Shown here one piece after another: positions 51,418 to 59,467 of a stretch of DNA of 64,000 nucleotides (the first letter of the stretch is position 1; every line of letters begins with the position of its first letter). A program made the position numbers and the translations under genes. The notes below the pieces were generated by a model. That model had not been told where the DNA came from. It saw only the letters and a program-made list of their open reading frames with translations, and searched no databases. This DNA is from Nocardiopsis sp. MG754419 (lineage in GTDB: Bacteria; Actinomycetota; Actinomycetes; Streptosporangiales; Streptosporangiaceae): the NCBI RefSeq assembly GCF_018207095.1, contig NZ_QOCZ01000002.1, positions 62,001 to 126,000 of the forward strand. The letters run 5' to 3'.

Positions 51418-52070
51418 ACGAGGCGCGCGAGACCGACCCCGGGGCGCCCCCGCCGCAGAGCCGTGTCTTCGCCGTCGTGCTCCTGGTGACCGTGGTCGTG
51501 CTGGCGCTCGTCGTCCTCGGCTGGTCGGTCCGCTACCTGTTCCACAGCGGGGCCGAACGCGGCGACTACGAGGCGGCGCCCGACTGCCCCGTCGGTGAGA
51601 CCGACGTCCTCGACGAACTCGTGCCCGGTCACGAGGCCGAGATCGAGGAGGACATCGGCTCCGTCGACGACACGTTCGGCGCCGGACGTCAGTGCCGTTG
51701 GGCCACCCCGGAGGGCGGCGGGGCGGCGGTGCCCGCGGCCGCCACGCTCGTCGTCGTCGCCGCGCCGGTCGAGGGCGGGGAGGAGATCGCCGCGGACAAC
51801 CTGGAGTCGACCGCCGCAGGCCACGACCCGCAGCCGGTCGACGACCTCGGGGAGGAGGCGCTGTCCTGGGTCGAGGCGGGCGCCTTCGAGGTCGGATGCG
51901 TCGGTGCCCGGGTCTCCAACCTCTACCTGGAATCCTGCTACACCGCCGCCACCGACTACGACGCGCTGGAGTCCATCGACGGGGAGGCGGCCGCCGCCGA
52001 CGCCGAGCGGCTCATCCGCGCGGTCCTGACGGACCTTCCCGACTCCATCGAGGCCGACGAGACCGACTGA
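51414..52070 (+). CDS. membrane-anchored extracytoplasmic protein B, unknown function
   Basis: A 218-residue paralogue of the preceding protein: one helix (VFAVVLLVTVVVLALVVLGWSV, about 18-39) and an acidic outside domain with APDCPVGE, RQCRWATP and two further cysteines (VGCVGA, ESCYTA) that could form a second disulphide. The GTG overlaps the upstream stop (GTGA), so the two are made together and may form a complex at the cell surface. No enzyme motif is visible. Confidence 0.78.
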   Translation: MNEARETDPGAPPPQSRVFAVVLLVTVVVLALVVLGWSVRYLFHSGAERGDYEAAPDCPVGETDVLDELVPGHEAEIEEDIGSVDDTFGAGRQCRWATPEGGGAAVPAAATLVVVAAPVEGGEEIAADNLESTAAGHDPQPVDDLGEEALSWVEAGAFEVGCVGARVSNLYLESCYTAATDYDALESIDGEAAAADAERLIRAVLTDLPDSIEADETD

Positions 52071-52096
52071 ACCGGCTCATCGGGACAGGCCCGGCC

Positions 52097-53188
52097 TCAC
52101 CACAAGCCGTCGACGAACTCCGTCACGGCGGGGGCCACCTCGGGGGAGAAGGCGCGGTCGGCGTCCAGAGCGGCGGCCCCGGGAGAGTCGTCGTACTCGC
52201 GCAGGACGTGGTCGACCCCGGCCAGGTCCACGCGCTCGGCCTGCTCCAGGCCGCCCATCAGGCGATCGACCTCCTCGCGTTCGATCTGCGCGTCCTCGTC
52301 ACCCCAGAGCACCAGGACCGGGGTGTCGGGGTCCAGGTCGCCGGCCAGCTCGGGTGGGTCGAAGGCGTCGATCCAGGCGAGGTAGTCCTGGTCCTGCGGG
52401 GTGAACGGCCCGGTGGCGTCGTCCTCGGTCAGTTCCCGTCCGGCCCTGATCCAGGCCCGCGCCGCCCGGGTGTCGGAGAGCATCCGTACGGCGTCGGCCT
52501 CTTCGAAGGCGTCCTGCGCCTCGGCCGTGCGCACCTGTTCGGAGAGTTGGCGGTCGATGACGTCGAGCATGCGCGTTCCGGGCGGGGCGGCCAACACCAA
52601 CGCGGGGTCGGCGCCGTCCAGGACCTCGTGCGCGCGCAGGGCGAACAGGGCGCCCTCGCTGTGTCCCACGACGATCGTCCGTTCCGGGTCCACCTCGGGC
52701 TGTTCGATCAGCGCGGCGTAGGCGGCGGCCATCTGGGCGTCGAAGACGTGGGGATCGACCGTCTCCTCCAGGGCGTCCTCCACCCTGTCGTCCCAGGACT
52801 CGGGGTCGCCGCTGCCGAGTTTGTCGTACCGCAGCGTCGCCACGCCTGCGGCGCCGAGTACCCGGGACAGGTTGAGGTTGGTGTCGGCCTCTGGTCGCGG
52901 GGGGCTGTTGCCGTCCCGGTCGGTGGGTCCGCTGCCCGAGATGATGAGCGCACCCGGTACACCCTCCGGTGCACCGTCGGGGGGAGTGGTGAAGGTGGCG
53001 CCGACGGTGAACCCGCCGCCCTCGAAACTGAGCTCGCGTTCGGTGCCGCTCACTCCGGGCCGCTCGGGTCCCTGGTCGGTGGGACCGCAGGCCGTGGCGA
53101 GCAGGGTGACGGCGGCGACCACCGAGAGCAGGTGGCCGCGGTGGAGCGGGAGGCCGGTGAGCGCGGGGGTGCGGGCAGGTGTGGACAC
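52097..53188 (-). CDS. alpha/beta hydrolase lipoprotein
   Basis: A 363-residue secreted or anchored serine hydrolase. The signal peptide ends with the lipobox-like LLATAC|G. Catalytic elements: ALIISGSGPTDRDGN (oxyanion region), VVGHSEGALFALRAHE with the nucleophile Ser, an Asp in VLVLWGDEDAQI and a His in AGVDHVLRE. The fold resembles the YqiK/dienelactone-type hydrolases sometimes labelled alpha/beta hydrolase or peptidase S9-like. The GTG at 53188 has GAGGAG upstream. The substrate is unknown. Confidence 0.87.
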   Translation of the reverse strand: MSTPARTPALTGLPLHRGHLLSVVAAVTLLATACGPTDQGPERPGVSGTERELSFEGGGFTVGATFTTPPDGAPEGVPGALIISGSGPTDRDGNSPPRPEADTNLNLSRVLGAAGVATLRYDKLGSGDPESWDDRVEDALEETVDPHVFDAQMAAAYAALIEQPEVDPERTIVVGHSEGALFALRAHEVLDGADPALVLAAPPGTRMLDVIDRQLSEQVRTAEAQDAFEEADAVRMLSDTRAARAWIRAGRELTEDDATGPFTPQDQDYLAWIDAFDPPELAGDLDPDTPVLVLWGDEDAQIEREEVDRLMGGLEQAERVDLAGVDHVLREYDDSPGAAALDADRAFSPEVAPAVTEFVDGLW

Positions 53189-53256
53189 GCTCCTCAGCGT
53201 ATCGGCCGAACCCGCCCGCACCACCCCGACCGTGCCCGCGTGCCCGCGGGCCGTGG

Positions 53257-53988
53257 TCAGACGCGGCGCATCACGGCGACGACCTTGCCGAGGATGGTGG
53301 CGTCGTCACCGTTGATGGGATCGTAGGCGTCGTTGCGGGGCATGAGCCGCACGTGCCCGTCGTTCTCGCGACGCAGCACCTTGACGGTGGCCTCGTCGTC
53401 GAGCATGGCCGCGACGATGTCGCCGTTCTCGGCAGTGGGCTGCTGACGCACCACCACGAGGTCGCCGTCGGTGATGGCGGCGTCGGTCATGGAGTCGCCG
53501 ACCACGGTGAGCATGAACAGGCGGCCCTCGCCCACCAGCTGACGGGGGAGCGCCAGTACGTCCTCGACCGCCTCCTCCGCCAGGATCGGACCACCGGCGG
53601 CGATCCGCCCGATCAGCGGCACCGACGTGGCCCGTGTGGCGTCGGCGTCGAGCTCCTCGGGGGTGAGGCTCCGGCCGTGGTCGCGGCCGGGGGCGCGCAG
53701 TTCCACGGCGCGCGGCCGGTTCTGGTCCCGGTGCAGGTAGCCCTTGCGCTGGAGCACCTTGAGCTGGTGCGCGACGCTGGAGGGGCTGGACAGGCCGACG
53801 GCGTCGCCGATCTCCCGGATGGAGGGCGGGAACCCGCGCTCGCGCACGTACCGCTGGATGCAGTTGAGAACGCTCTGCTGACGTGCGGTCAGCTTGGCGG
53901 CTTCGGGCGCGGCACCGCCCGTGTCACCCACGGGGGAAAGAACGGTGGTGTTTCCTGGGTCGACGACCCCGGGGTTGTCCTCCGGCAC
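53257..53988 (-). CDS. lexA: LexA repressor
   Basis: A 243-residue LexA: winged helix about 33-95 ([47 protein letters not shown]), the Ala131-Gly132 cleavage site, nucleophile Ser166 (VVGDSMTDA) and Lys203 (ATVKVLRR). RecA-ssDNA triggers self-cleavage and derepression of DNA repair genes. The GTG at 53988 has GGAGG upstream. The promoter (TTGATA-17-TAATCT, reverse strand) overlaps an SOS box, giving autorepression. The 5' leader is about 100 bases. It is divergent from nrdR-nrdJ. Confidence 0.96.
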   Translation of the reverse strand: MPEDNPGVVDPGNTTVLSPVGDTGGAAPEAAKLTARQQSVLNCIQRYVRERGFPPSIREIGDAVGLSSPSSVAHQLKVLQRKGYLHRDQNRPRAVELRAPGRDHGRSLTPEELDADATRATSVPLIGRIAAGGPILAEEAVEDVLALPRQLVGEGRLFMLTVVGDSMTDAAITDGDLVVVRQQPTAENGDIVAAMLDDEATVKVLRRENDGHVRLMPRNDAYDPINGDDATILGKVVAVMRRV

Positions 53989-54098
53989 GGCCGGGCCTCC
54001 TCGGCGTTCGGTTCGGTCAGGGCCTGTTCGGGTGGCCGGTGCCGGCCACGTCGACCGGTCGGCGGTCGGGTCGCGGAACCGACATGAAATCAAGGTCA

Positions 54099-54139
54099 AG
54101 ATTAGTCGTTGCAGACGGTGATATCAAACAAGCGTTCGA
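54099..54139 (-). promoter_or_regulatory. lexA promoter with SOS box
   Basis: Reverse strand: -35 TTGATA (54122-54127), 17-base spacer, -10 TAATCT (54099-54104). The SOS box TCGAAC-GCTT-GTTTGA (54124-54139) overlaps the -35 and differs from the actinobacterial consensus TCGAAC-N4-GTTCGA at one base. Confidence 0.82.
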
Positions 54140-54504
54140 CGGTGCGCGGCGACGACTTCGCTTTCCCGGCGGGCCTTTCCGGTGCCCCCGGCTCATGCGC
54201 GAACCCGTGTTCTCCCGTCGACGGCGCCGGAACGCCGGAACGGTCCGCGCCGTGGCGCGGACCGGAGGGGTATGGGTCACGTCTCGCGCGGGTCCCCGGC
54301 GGGCGGGAAAGCCGGTCCATCAAGGGATTCGTCACGTGCCGAGGGCGCGGCGGGCGGGGGTCCGCGAGCCTGGTGCCCCCTATCCTGGGAGACGACGCCC
54401 CTCCGGGCGGAGTCCTCCTCCCCTTCCCGCTCCGCGCCTTGTGACCCCACCTGGCGGACACGCCTGCGCGAAGGTTGCAGGCCGCGCCGTCGAGGTCTAG
54501 GTTC
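54140..54504. other. intergenic stretch between lexA and nrdR
   Basis: No gene is seen. A perfect 11-base dyad CGGTCCGCGCC-GT-GGCGCGGACCG lies at 54241-54264 and may form a hairpin. Otherwise it is GC-rich without repeats. Confidence 0.5.
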
Positions 54505-54571
54505 AACCACAACATCTGGTGTTGCCAGTGAGTCCTGTCGCTAGAAGTTGTGGTTTAGTAGACTCTAGAGT
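54505..54571. promoter_or_regulatory. nrdR-nrdJ control region, candidate NrdR boxes
   Basis: AACCACAAC (54505-54513) and GTTGTGGTT (54547-54555) form a perfect 9-base inverted repeat. The first overlaps CACAACATCTGGTGTT, which resembles the NrdR box. ACTCTAGAGT (54562-54571) is a perfect palindrome, flanked by CCACTAC on the reverse strand. TAGACT (54559-54564) could be the -10. This fits NrdR autoregulation. Confidence 0.55.
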
Positions 54572-54605
54572 AGTGGTTCGGGTCGAGGGAAGCAGGTGAA
54601 CCGGG

Positions 54606-55118
54606 ATGCATTGTCCGTTCTGTCGTCATCCGGATACCAGGGTGATCGACAGCAGGTCCACGGATGACGGTTCCGCGATCAGGCGCCGCCGATCCTGCCC
54701 TGTCTGTGAGCGTCGCTTCACCACGCAGGAGACCGTCCTGCTCATGGTCGCCAAGCGCTCCGGGGTCACCGAACCCTTCAGCCGGACCAAGATCATCGCC
54801 GGGGTGCGACGTGCCTGCCAGGGGCGGCCCGTCTCCGAGGACGCGCTCGCCAAACTCGGTCAGAGGGTCGAGGAGGAGATCCGAGGCCGGGGGGTGGCGG
54901 AGGTGCCCGCCCACGAGATCGGGCTGGCCATCCTCGGTCCGATGCGCGAACTCGACGAGGTCGCCTACCTCCACTTCGCCAGCGTCTACCGGGGCTTCGA
55001 GAGCCTGGCCGACTTCGAGGCCGAGATCGCGGGCCTGCGCCGGGACCGCGGTGAACCCGACGGCGGTCCCGACGAGGACCCCGACCCGACCAGACCCACC
55101 GCCGACACCGTCTCGTAG
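54606..55118 (+). CDS. nrdR: transcriptional repressor NrdR
   Basis: A 170-residue NrdR: zinc ribbon with Cys3, Cys6, Cys31 and Cys34, then an ATP-cone (about 46-136) that reads ATP/dATP. With dATP bound it represses ribonucleotide reductase genes by binding paired NrdR boxes. AGGTGA precedes the ATG. The C-terminus is an acidic Pro/Asp-rich tail. It lies 97 bases before nrdJ, a classic actinobacterial operon. Confidence 0.97.
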   Translation: MHCPFCRHPDTRVIDSRSTDDGSAIRRRRSCPVCERRFTTQETVLLMVAKRSGVTEPFSRTKIIAGVRRACQGRPVSEDALAKLGQRVEEEIRGRGVAEVPAHEIGLAILGPMRELDEVAYLHFASVYRGFESLADFEAEIAGLRRDRGEPDGGPDEDPDPTRPTADTVS

Positions 55119-55215
55119 CGGTCCGGGCGCGCGCGGCACGCGCCCGGGCCGCGGCGACAGTCAGAATCCGCGCGGACGCGACCGGCCCGCGCACCAGCTA
55201 TTTCAGGGGAACGTC

Positions 55216-58002
55216 ATGACGGAGACCACCAGTGGTTCAGCGGGGCGCAAGGGCAGGAAGGCGCCCAAGGGACTGAAGATCGAACGGGTCTTCACGACCC
55301 CGGGCACGCACCCCTATGACACCCTCGGGTGGGAACGTCGCGACGTCGTCATGACCAACTGGCGTGACGGCAGCGTCAACTTCGAGCAGCGCGGCGTGGA
55401 GTTCCCGGCCTCCTGGACGATGAACGCCACCCAGATCGTGGCCAGCAAGTACTTCCGGGGGGCCCTCGGCACCCCGGAGCGCGAGTGGAGCCTCAAGCAG
55501 CTCATCGACCGCGTCGTCGGCGTCTACACCGAGTCCGGCCGTGCGAACGGATACTTCGCCTCGGACGAGGACGCCGAGATCTTCGACCACGAGCTCAAAT
55601 ACGCCCTCGCCCACCAGTACTTCAGCTTCAACTCGCCGGTCTGGTTCAACGTCGGCACCACCTCCTCCCAGCAGGTCAGCGCGTGCTTCATCCTGTCCGT
55701 CGACGACACGATGGAGTCGATCCTCGACTGGTACAAGGAGGAGGGGATCATCTTCAAGGGCGGATCCGGCGCGGGTGTGAACCTGTCCCGCATCCGCTCC
55801 AGCAAGGAGCTGCTGTCCTCCGGCGGCACCGCCTCGGGTCCGGTCTCGTTCATGCGCGGCGCCGACGCCTCGGCGGGGACCATCAAGTCCGGCGGCGCCA
55901 CCCGTCGTGCCGCGAAGATGGTCGTGCTGGACGTCGACCACCCCGACATCGAGGAGTTCGTCGACACCAAGGCCCGTGAGGAGCACAAGATCCGGGCCCT
56001 GCGCGACGCCGGCTTCGACGTGGACCTGGGCGGCGACGACATGTTCAGCGTCCAGTACCAGAACGCCAACAACTCCGTGCGGGTCTCCGACGCCTTCATG
56101 CGTGCCGTGGAGGCCGACGCCGAGTTCGGCCTGACCTCCCGCACCTCGGGCGAGGTCGTGGCCACCGTGGACGCCAAGGACCTGTTCCACCGCATGGCCA
56201 AGGCCGCCTGGGAGTGCGCCGACCCGGGCATCCAGTACGACGGCACCATCCAGGACTGGCACACCAACCCCGAGACCGGCCGCATCAGCGCGTCCAACCC
56301 CTGCTCCGAGTACCTCTCCCTCGACGACTCCTCGTGCAACCTCGCCTCGATCAACCTGCTGAAGCTGCTGCGCGAGGACGACACCTTCGACGTGGAGCAC
56401 TTCACCCGGCTCACCGAGCTGATCATCACGGCGATGGACATCTCCATCTGCTTCGCCGACTTCCCCACCGACAAGATCGGTGAGACGACCCGCGCCTACC
56501 GGCAGCTGGGGATCGGTTACGCCAACCTGGGCGCGTTGCTCATGGCCACCGGCCACGCCTACGACTCCGACGGCGGGCGCGCCGTGGCGGCGGCGATCAC
56601 CTCGTTGATGACCGGTACCGCCTACCGCCGCAGCGCCGAGCTGGCCGGGGTGGTCGGTCCCTACGACGGCTACAAGCGCAACGAGCGGGCGCACAAGCGG
56701 GTCATGCGCAAGCACGCCGCCGCCAACGACGACCTGCGCACCGTCGGCTCCCTGGAGGAGCCCGTGCACGTCGCGGCGACCGCGCAGTGGGCCGAGTGCC
56801 TCAAGCTCGGTGAGCGGCACGGCTGGCGCAACGCGCAGGCCTCGCTCCTGGCCCCCACCGGCACCATCGGCTTCATGATGGACTGCGACACCACCGGGAT
56901 CGAGCCCGACTTCTCGCTGGTCAAGTACAAGAAGCTGGTCGGCGGCGGTTCCATGCGGATCGTCAACCAGGCCATCCCGCGGGCTCTGAACAACCTGGGC
57001 TACCAGGAGGAGCAGAGCGAGGCGATCGTCGAGTTCGTCGCCGAGAACGGCCACGTCGTGGACGCCCCGTCGCTGCGCACCGAGCACTACGAGGTGTTCG
57101 ACTGCGCCATGGGTCGCCGCTACATCGAGCCCATGGGCCACGTGCGCATGATGGGGGCGGTGCAGCCGTTCCTGTCCGGAGCGATCTCCAAGACGGTGAA
57201 CGTGCCCGAGGAGGCCACGGTCGCCGACTTCGAGCACATCTACTACGAGGGCTGGCGCCAGGGGCTCAAGGCCCTGGCCGTGTACCGCGACAACTGCAAG
57301 GTCGGACAGCCCCTGTCCACCGGCAAGAGCGAGGAGAAGGCGGCCCCGGAGGTCGTCGAGGTGGCCCGTCCCGTGCGTCGGCGACTGCCCAAGAAGCGCC
57401 CGAGCGAGACCACCTCGTTCTCGGTCGGCGGTGCCGAGGGTTACATCACGGCCGGCTCGTACCCGGACGACGGCCTCGGTGAGGTCTTCATGAAGCTCGG
57501 CAAGCAGGGTTCCACCCTCGCCGGGGTCATGGACGCGTTCTCCATCGCGATCTCCATCGCCCTGCAGTACGGGGTGCCGCTGGAGACCTACGTGGACAAG
57601 TTCACCAACATGCGCTTCGACCCGGCCGGTATGACCGATGACCCGGACATCCGCATGGCGCAGTCGGTGGTGGACTACATCTTCCGCCGCCTGGCCCTTG
57701 ACCACCTGCCCTACGAGGAGCGCGCCGCCCTGGGCGTGCTGTCCGCCTCCGAGCGCGAGGCACAGGTCCACGGCGAGGACCCGGCCCAGGTCGCCGCCCA
57801 GGTGGAGTCCTACGCCCAGTCGGCCGCCTCGGCCGAGACCCCCGTCACGCCCGCCGAGGGGCGGACCGGGACGCCGTCGGCGCCGGTCTCGGAGGGGTTC
57901 GTGGCGGACGCGCCTCTGTGCATCACCTGCGGGACGAAGATGCGGCCCTCGGGCAGCTGCTACGTCTGTGAGGGATGCGGCTCCACCAGCGGCTGCAGCT
58001 GA
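55216..58002 (+). CDS. nrdJ: adenosylcobalamin-dependent (class II) ribonucleotide reductase
   Basis: A 928-residue NrdJ that reduces ribonucleotides to deoxyribonucleotides using a B12-derived thiyl radical. Family features: NSPVWFNVG, the substrate/radical region KGGSGAGVNLSRIRSS, NPCSEYLSLDDSSCNLASINL, LAPTGTIGFMMDCDTTGIEPDFSL, and a C-terminal redox/zinc tail CITCGTK-CYVCEGCG. AGGGGAACGTC is upstream of the ATG at 55216. It is under NrdR control through the shared upstream region and is followed by a strong terminator. Confidence 0.97.
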   Translation: MTETTSGSAGRKGRKAPKGLKIERVFTTPGTHPYDTLGWERRDVVMTNWRDGSVNFEQRGVEFPASWTMNATQIVASKYFRGALGTPEREWSLKQLIDRVVGVYTESGRANGYFASDEDAEIFDHELKYALAHQYFSFNSPVWFNVGTTSSQQVSACFILSVDDTMESILDWYKEEGIIFKGGSGAGVNLSRIRSSKELLSSGGTASGPVSFMRGADASAGTIKSGGATRRAAKMVVLDVDHPDIEEFVDTKAREEHKIRALRDAGFDVDLGGDDMFSVQYQNANNSVRVSDAFMRAVEADAEFGLTSRTSGEVVATVDAKDLFHRMAKAAWECADPGIQYDGTIQDWHTNPETGRISASNPCSEYLSLDDSSCNLASINLLKLLREDDTFDVEHFTRLTELIITAMDISICFADFPTDKIGETTRAYRQLGIGYANLGALLMATGHAYDSDGGRAVAAAITSLMTGTAYRRSAELAGVVGPYDGYKRNERAHKRVMRKHAAANDDLRTVGSLEEPVHVAATAQWAECLKLGERHGWRNAQASLLAPTGTIGFMMDCDTTGIEPDFSLVKYKKLVGGGSMRIVNQAIPRALNNLGYQEEQSEAIVEFVAENGHVVDAPSLRTEHYEVFDCAMGRRYIEPMGHVRMMGAVQPFLSGAISKTVNVPEEATVADFEHIYYEGWRQGLKALAVYRDNCKVGQPLSTGKSEEKAAPEVVEVARPVRRRLPKKRPSETTSFSVGGAEGYITAGSYPDDGLGEVFMKLGKQGSTLAGVMDAFSIAISIALQYGVPLETYVDKFTNMRFDPAGMTDDPDIRMAQSVVDYIFRRLALDHLPYEERAALGVLSASEREAQVHGEDPAQVAAQVESYAQSAASAETPVTPAEGRTGTPSAPVSEGFVADAPLCITCGTKMRPSGSCYVCEGCGSTSGCS

Positions 58003-58008
58003 CGCGGT

Positions 58009-58036
58009 GGGGGAGACGGGCCGCTCCGTCTCCCCC
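58009..58036 (+). terminator. nrdJ terminator
   Basis: GGGGGAGACGG (58009-58019) pairs fully with CCGTCTCCCCC (58026-58036), loop GCCGCT. Confidence 0.75.
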
Positions 58037-58451
58037 CGACCGTGCTCGGATGTGCGGGCGGCCCCGTCCCGGGCCGTGCGCACATCCGCCGCGGCAGGGG
58101 CGTCCTGAACGACGCGCCGTTCCGCCTTCCCTCAGGGCCCGCTTCTGGATCATGGGGCGGTGGATGAGTTCCGGTGGTGGGCCTCGCACACGTGGCCGGG
58201 GCCTGGTCCAGTGGCCCGGGACGAAGGATCCTGAGCTGCGGCGTGACGTGCCTTGTCGGCCGCGCCCGGGTCCGGGCCGGGCGGCCGGTGGGTGTATCCC
58301 GGTCCGGGGCCGACCGTGTCCGTGGCCGGTGGACCGGGCCGGACCCACCCGGGTGAGGCGCCCGCTTCCGCCGAACCCGACCCCCATCGGGGTTGCGGGG
58401 ACGCGAGCCTGGGTAATCCTTCGGCACGCACATCAGCGGAAGGTGGTCCCC
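58037..58451. other. gene-free stretch between nrdJ and CBS gene
   Basis: No convincing gene on either strand. TAATCC at 58414-58419 may be the -10 of the CBS gene, with a weak TTGCGG upstream. Otherwise there are only scattered GC-rich dyads. Confidence 0.5.
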
Positions 58452-58880
58452 ATGCTGATAGCCGCCATCCTTCGAACCAAGGGCGCGGACGTGGTGAGCG
58501 TCGCCCCCGACGCGACCGTCGCGTCACTGCTCACCGAACTCGCCCGCCACAACATCGGTGCCGTCGTCGTCGCCCGGCAGGAAACCCTCATCGGCATCGT
58601 CTCCGAACGCGACATCGTCCGCCACCTTCAACGGCGCGGACCCGAACTCCTCGAAGCCCCGGTCTCGGACATCATGACCGCGGACGTGGTCACCTGTACC
58701 CCCGAGGACACGGTGGAGGGGATCAGCGAACACATGACCCGACGCCGTTTCCGGCACGTGCCGGTCACCTCGGAGGGCCGTCTCGCCGGGATCGTCAGTA
58801 TCGGCGACCTCGTCAAGAGCCGCCTCCGTGACCTGGAGGACAACCGCGCCCTGCTGGAGGGCTACATCCACGGGCGGTGA
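58452..58880 (+). CDS. CBS-domain pair protein
   Basis: A 142-residue protein consisting of two CBS repeats: about 8-60 (GADVVSVAPDATVASLLTELARHNIGAVVV, IGIVSERDIVRHL) and about 73-130 (MTADVVTCTPEDTVEGISEHMTRRRFRHVPV, AGIVSIGDLVKSRL). It forms a Bateman module that binds adenosine nucleotides or SAM and reports energy state. There is no attached effector domain. GGTGG is close to the ATG. It resembles stress-linked stand-alone CBS proteins of actinobacteria; the partner is unknown. Confidence 0.9.
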   Translation: MLIAAILRTKGADVVSVAPDATVASLLTELARHNIGAVVVARQETLIGIVSERDIVRHLQRRGPELLEAPVSDIMTADVVTCTPEDTVEGISEHMTRRRFRHVPVTSEGRLAGIVSIGDLVKSRLRDLEDNRALLEGYIHGR

Positions 58881-58893
58881 CGGCCGGTGGACG

Positions 58894-59199
58894 TCACTCC
58901 TCGGTGCGGTCGCCCGCCGCGACCGCGAGCGCCGCGGTCGCGGCGGTCACCCCCAGGACCGCCGGCCAGGAACCGATCTTCTCGGCCAGCGGGTGCGCCA
59001 GCCCGAACGCCCCCACGTACGCGCCGGTGAGCGCCACGGCGGTGCCCAGGCCGGAACGGCGACGCCAGGTCTCGAAGGCCGCCGCGCCGAACACGGCCAG
59101 GACGGCTCCGCCCAGGGGACGGTTGCCGGTGGCGCGGGCCACCGAGTAGCCACCGATGAGGCCCGCGGTGGTGAGGGCGGCGCTGGGTACTGCGGTCAT
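58894..59199 (-). CDS. small integral membrane protein, unknown function
   Basis: A 101-residue protein with about three hydrophobic helices (ALTTAGLIGGYSVA; PLGGAVLAVFGAAAFETW; GTAVALTGAYVGAFGLAHPLAEKI; AVLGVTAATAALAVAAG). Gly/Ala-rich segments are like those of small actinobacterial membrane proteins. A GGGGAGAACCG Shine-Dalgarno precedes the ATG. It converges with the CBS gene, 13 bases between stops. No motif suggests a function. Confidence 0.8.
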   Translation of the reverse strand: MTAVPSAALTTAGLIGGYSVARATGNRPLGGAVLAVFGAAAFETWRRRSGLGTAVALTGAYVGAFGLAHPLAEKIGSWPAVLGVTAATAALAVAAGDRTEE

Positions 59200-59331
59200 C
59201 GCGGTTCTCCCCGTCGGATGTGGTGCGTCCCTCCGACGTTAGTCCCCCCTCGGCGAGGGCCCATCGGCGGCGCGCCCGTCATCAGGTGGTGGAGGAGTGA
59301 TCACGCTCTGGCCACAGGCCCTGTGTTCCGG

Positions 59332-59360
59332 TTGTGCAGCGTGGCACCCTTGTGTACTGA
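59332..59360 (+). promoter_or_regulatory. candidate promoter of the SPFH operon
   Basis: TTGTGC (59332-59337), 17-base spacer, TACTGA (59355-59360). It leaves a leader of about 100 bases before the first SPFH gene. Confidence 0.45.
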
Positions 59361-59467
59361 CCGCTACCCCTTCTCCACGTGCGAAACCTGCCCTCAGCTG
59401 GAACCAAGGCGGCGTACGTCGCGTCGAAGGCGTGAGTTCCCGATGTTCCAGAATGGAGTATTTGCCT

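Noticed and set aside
55237-58083. 948-codon reverse open frame antisense to nrdJ
   Set aside because: nrdJ is unmistakable and the reverse translation has no family features.
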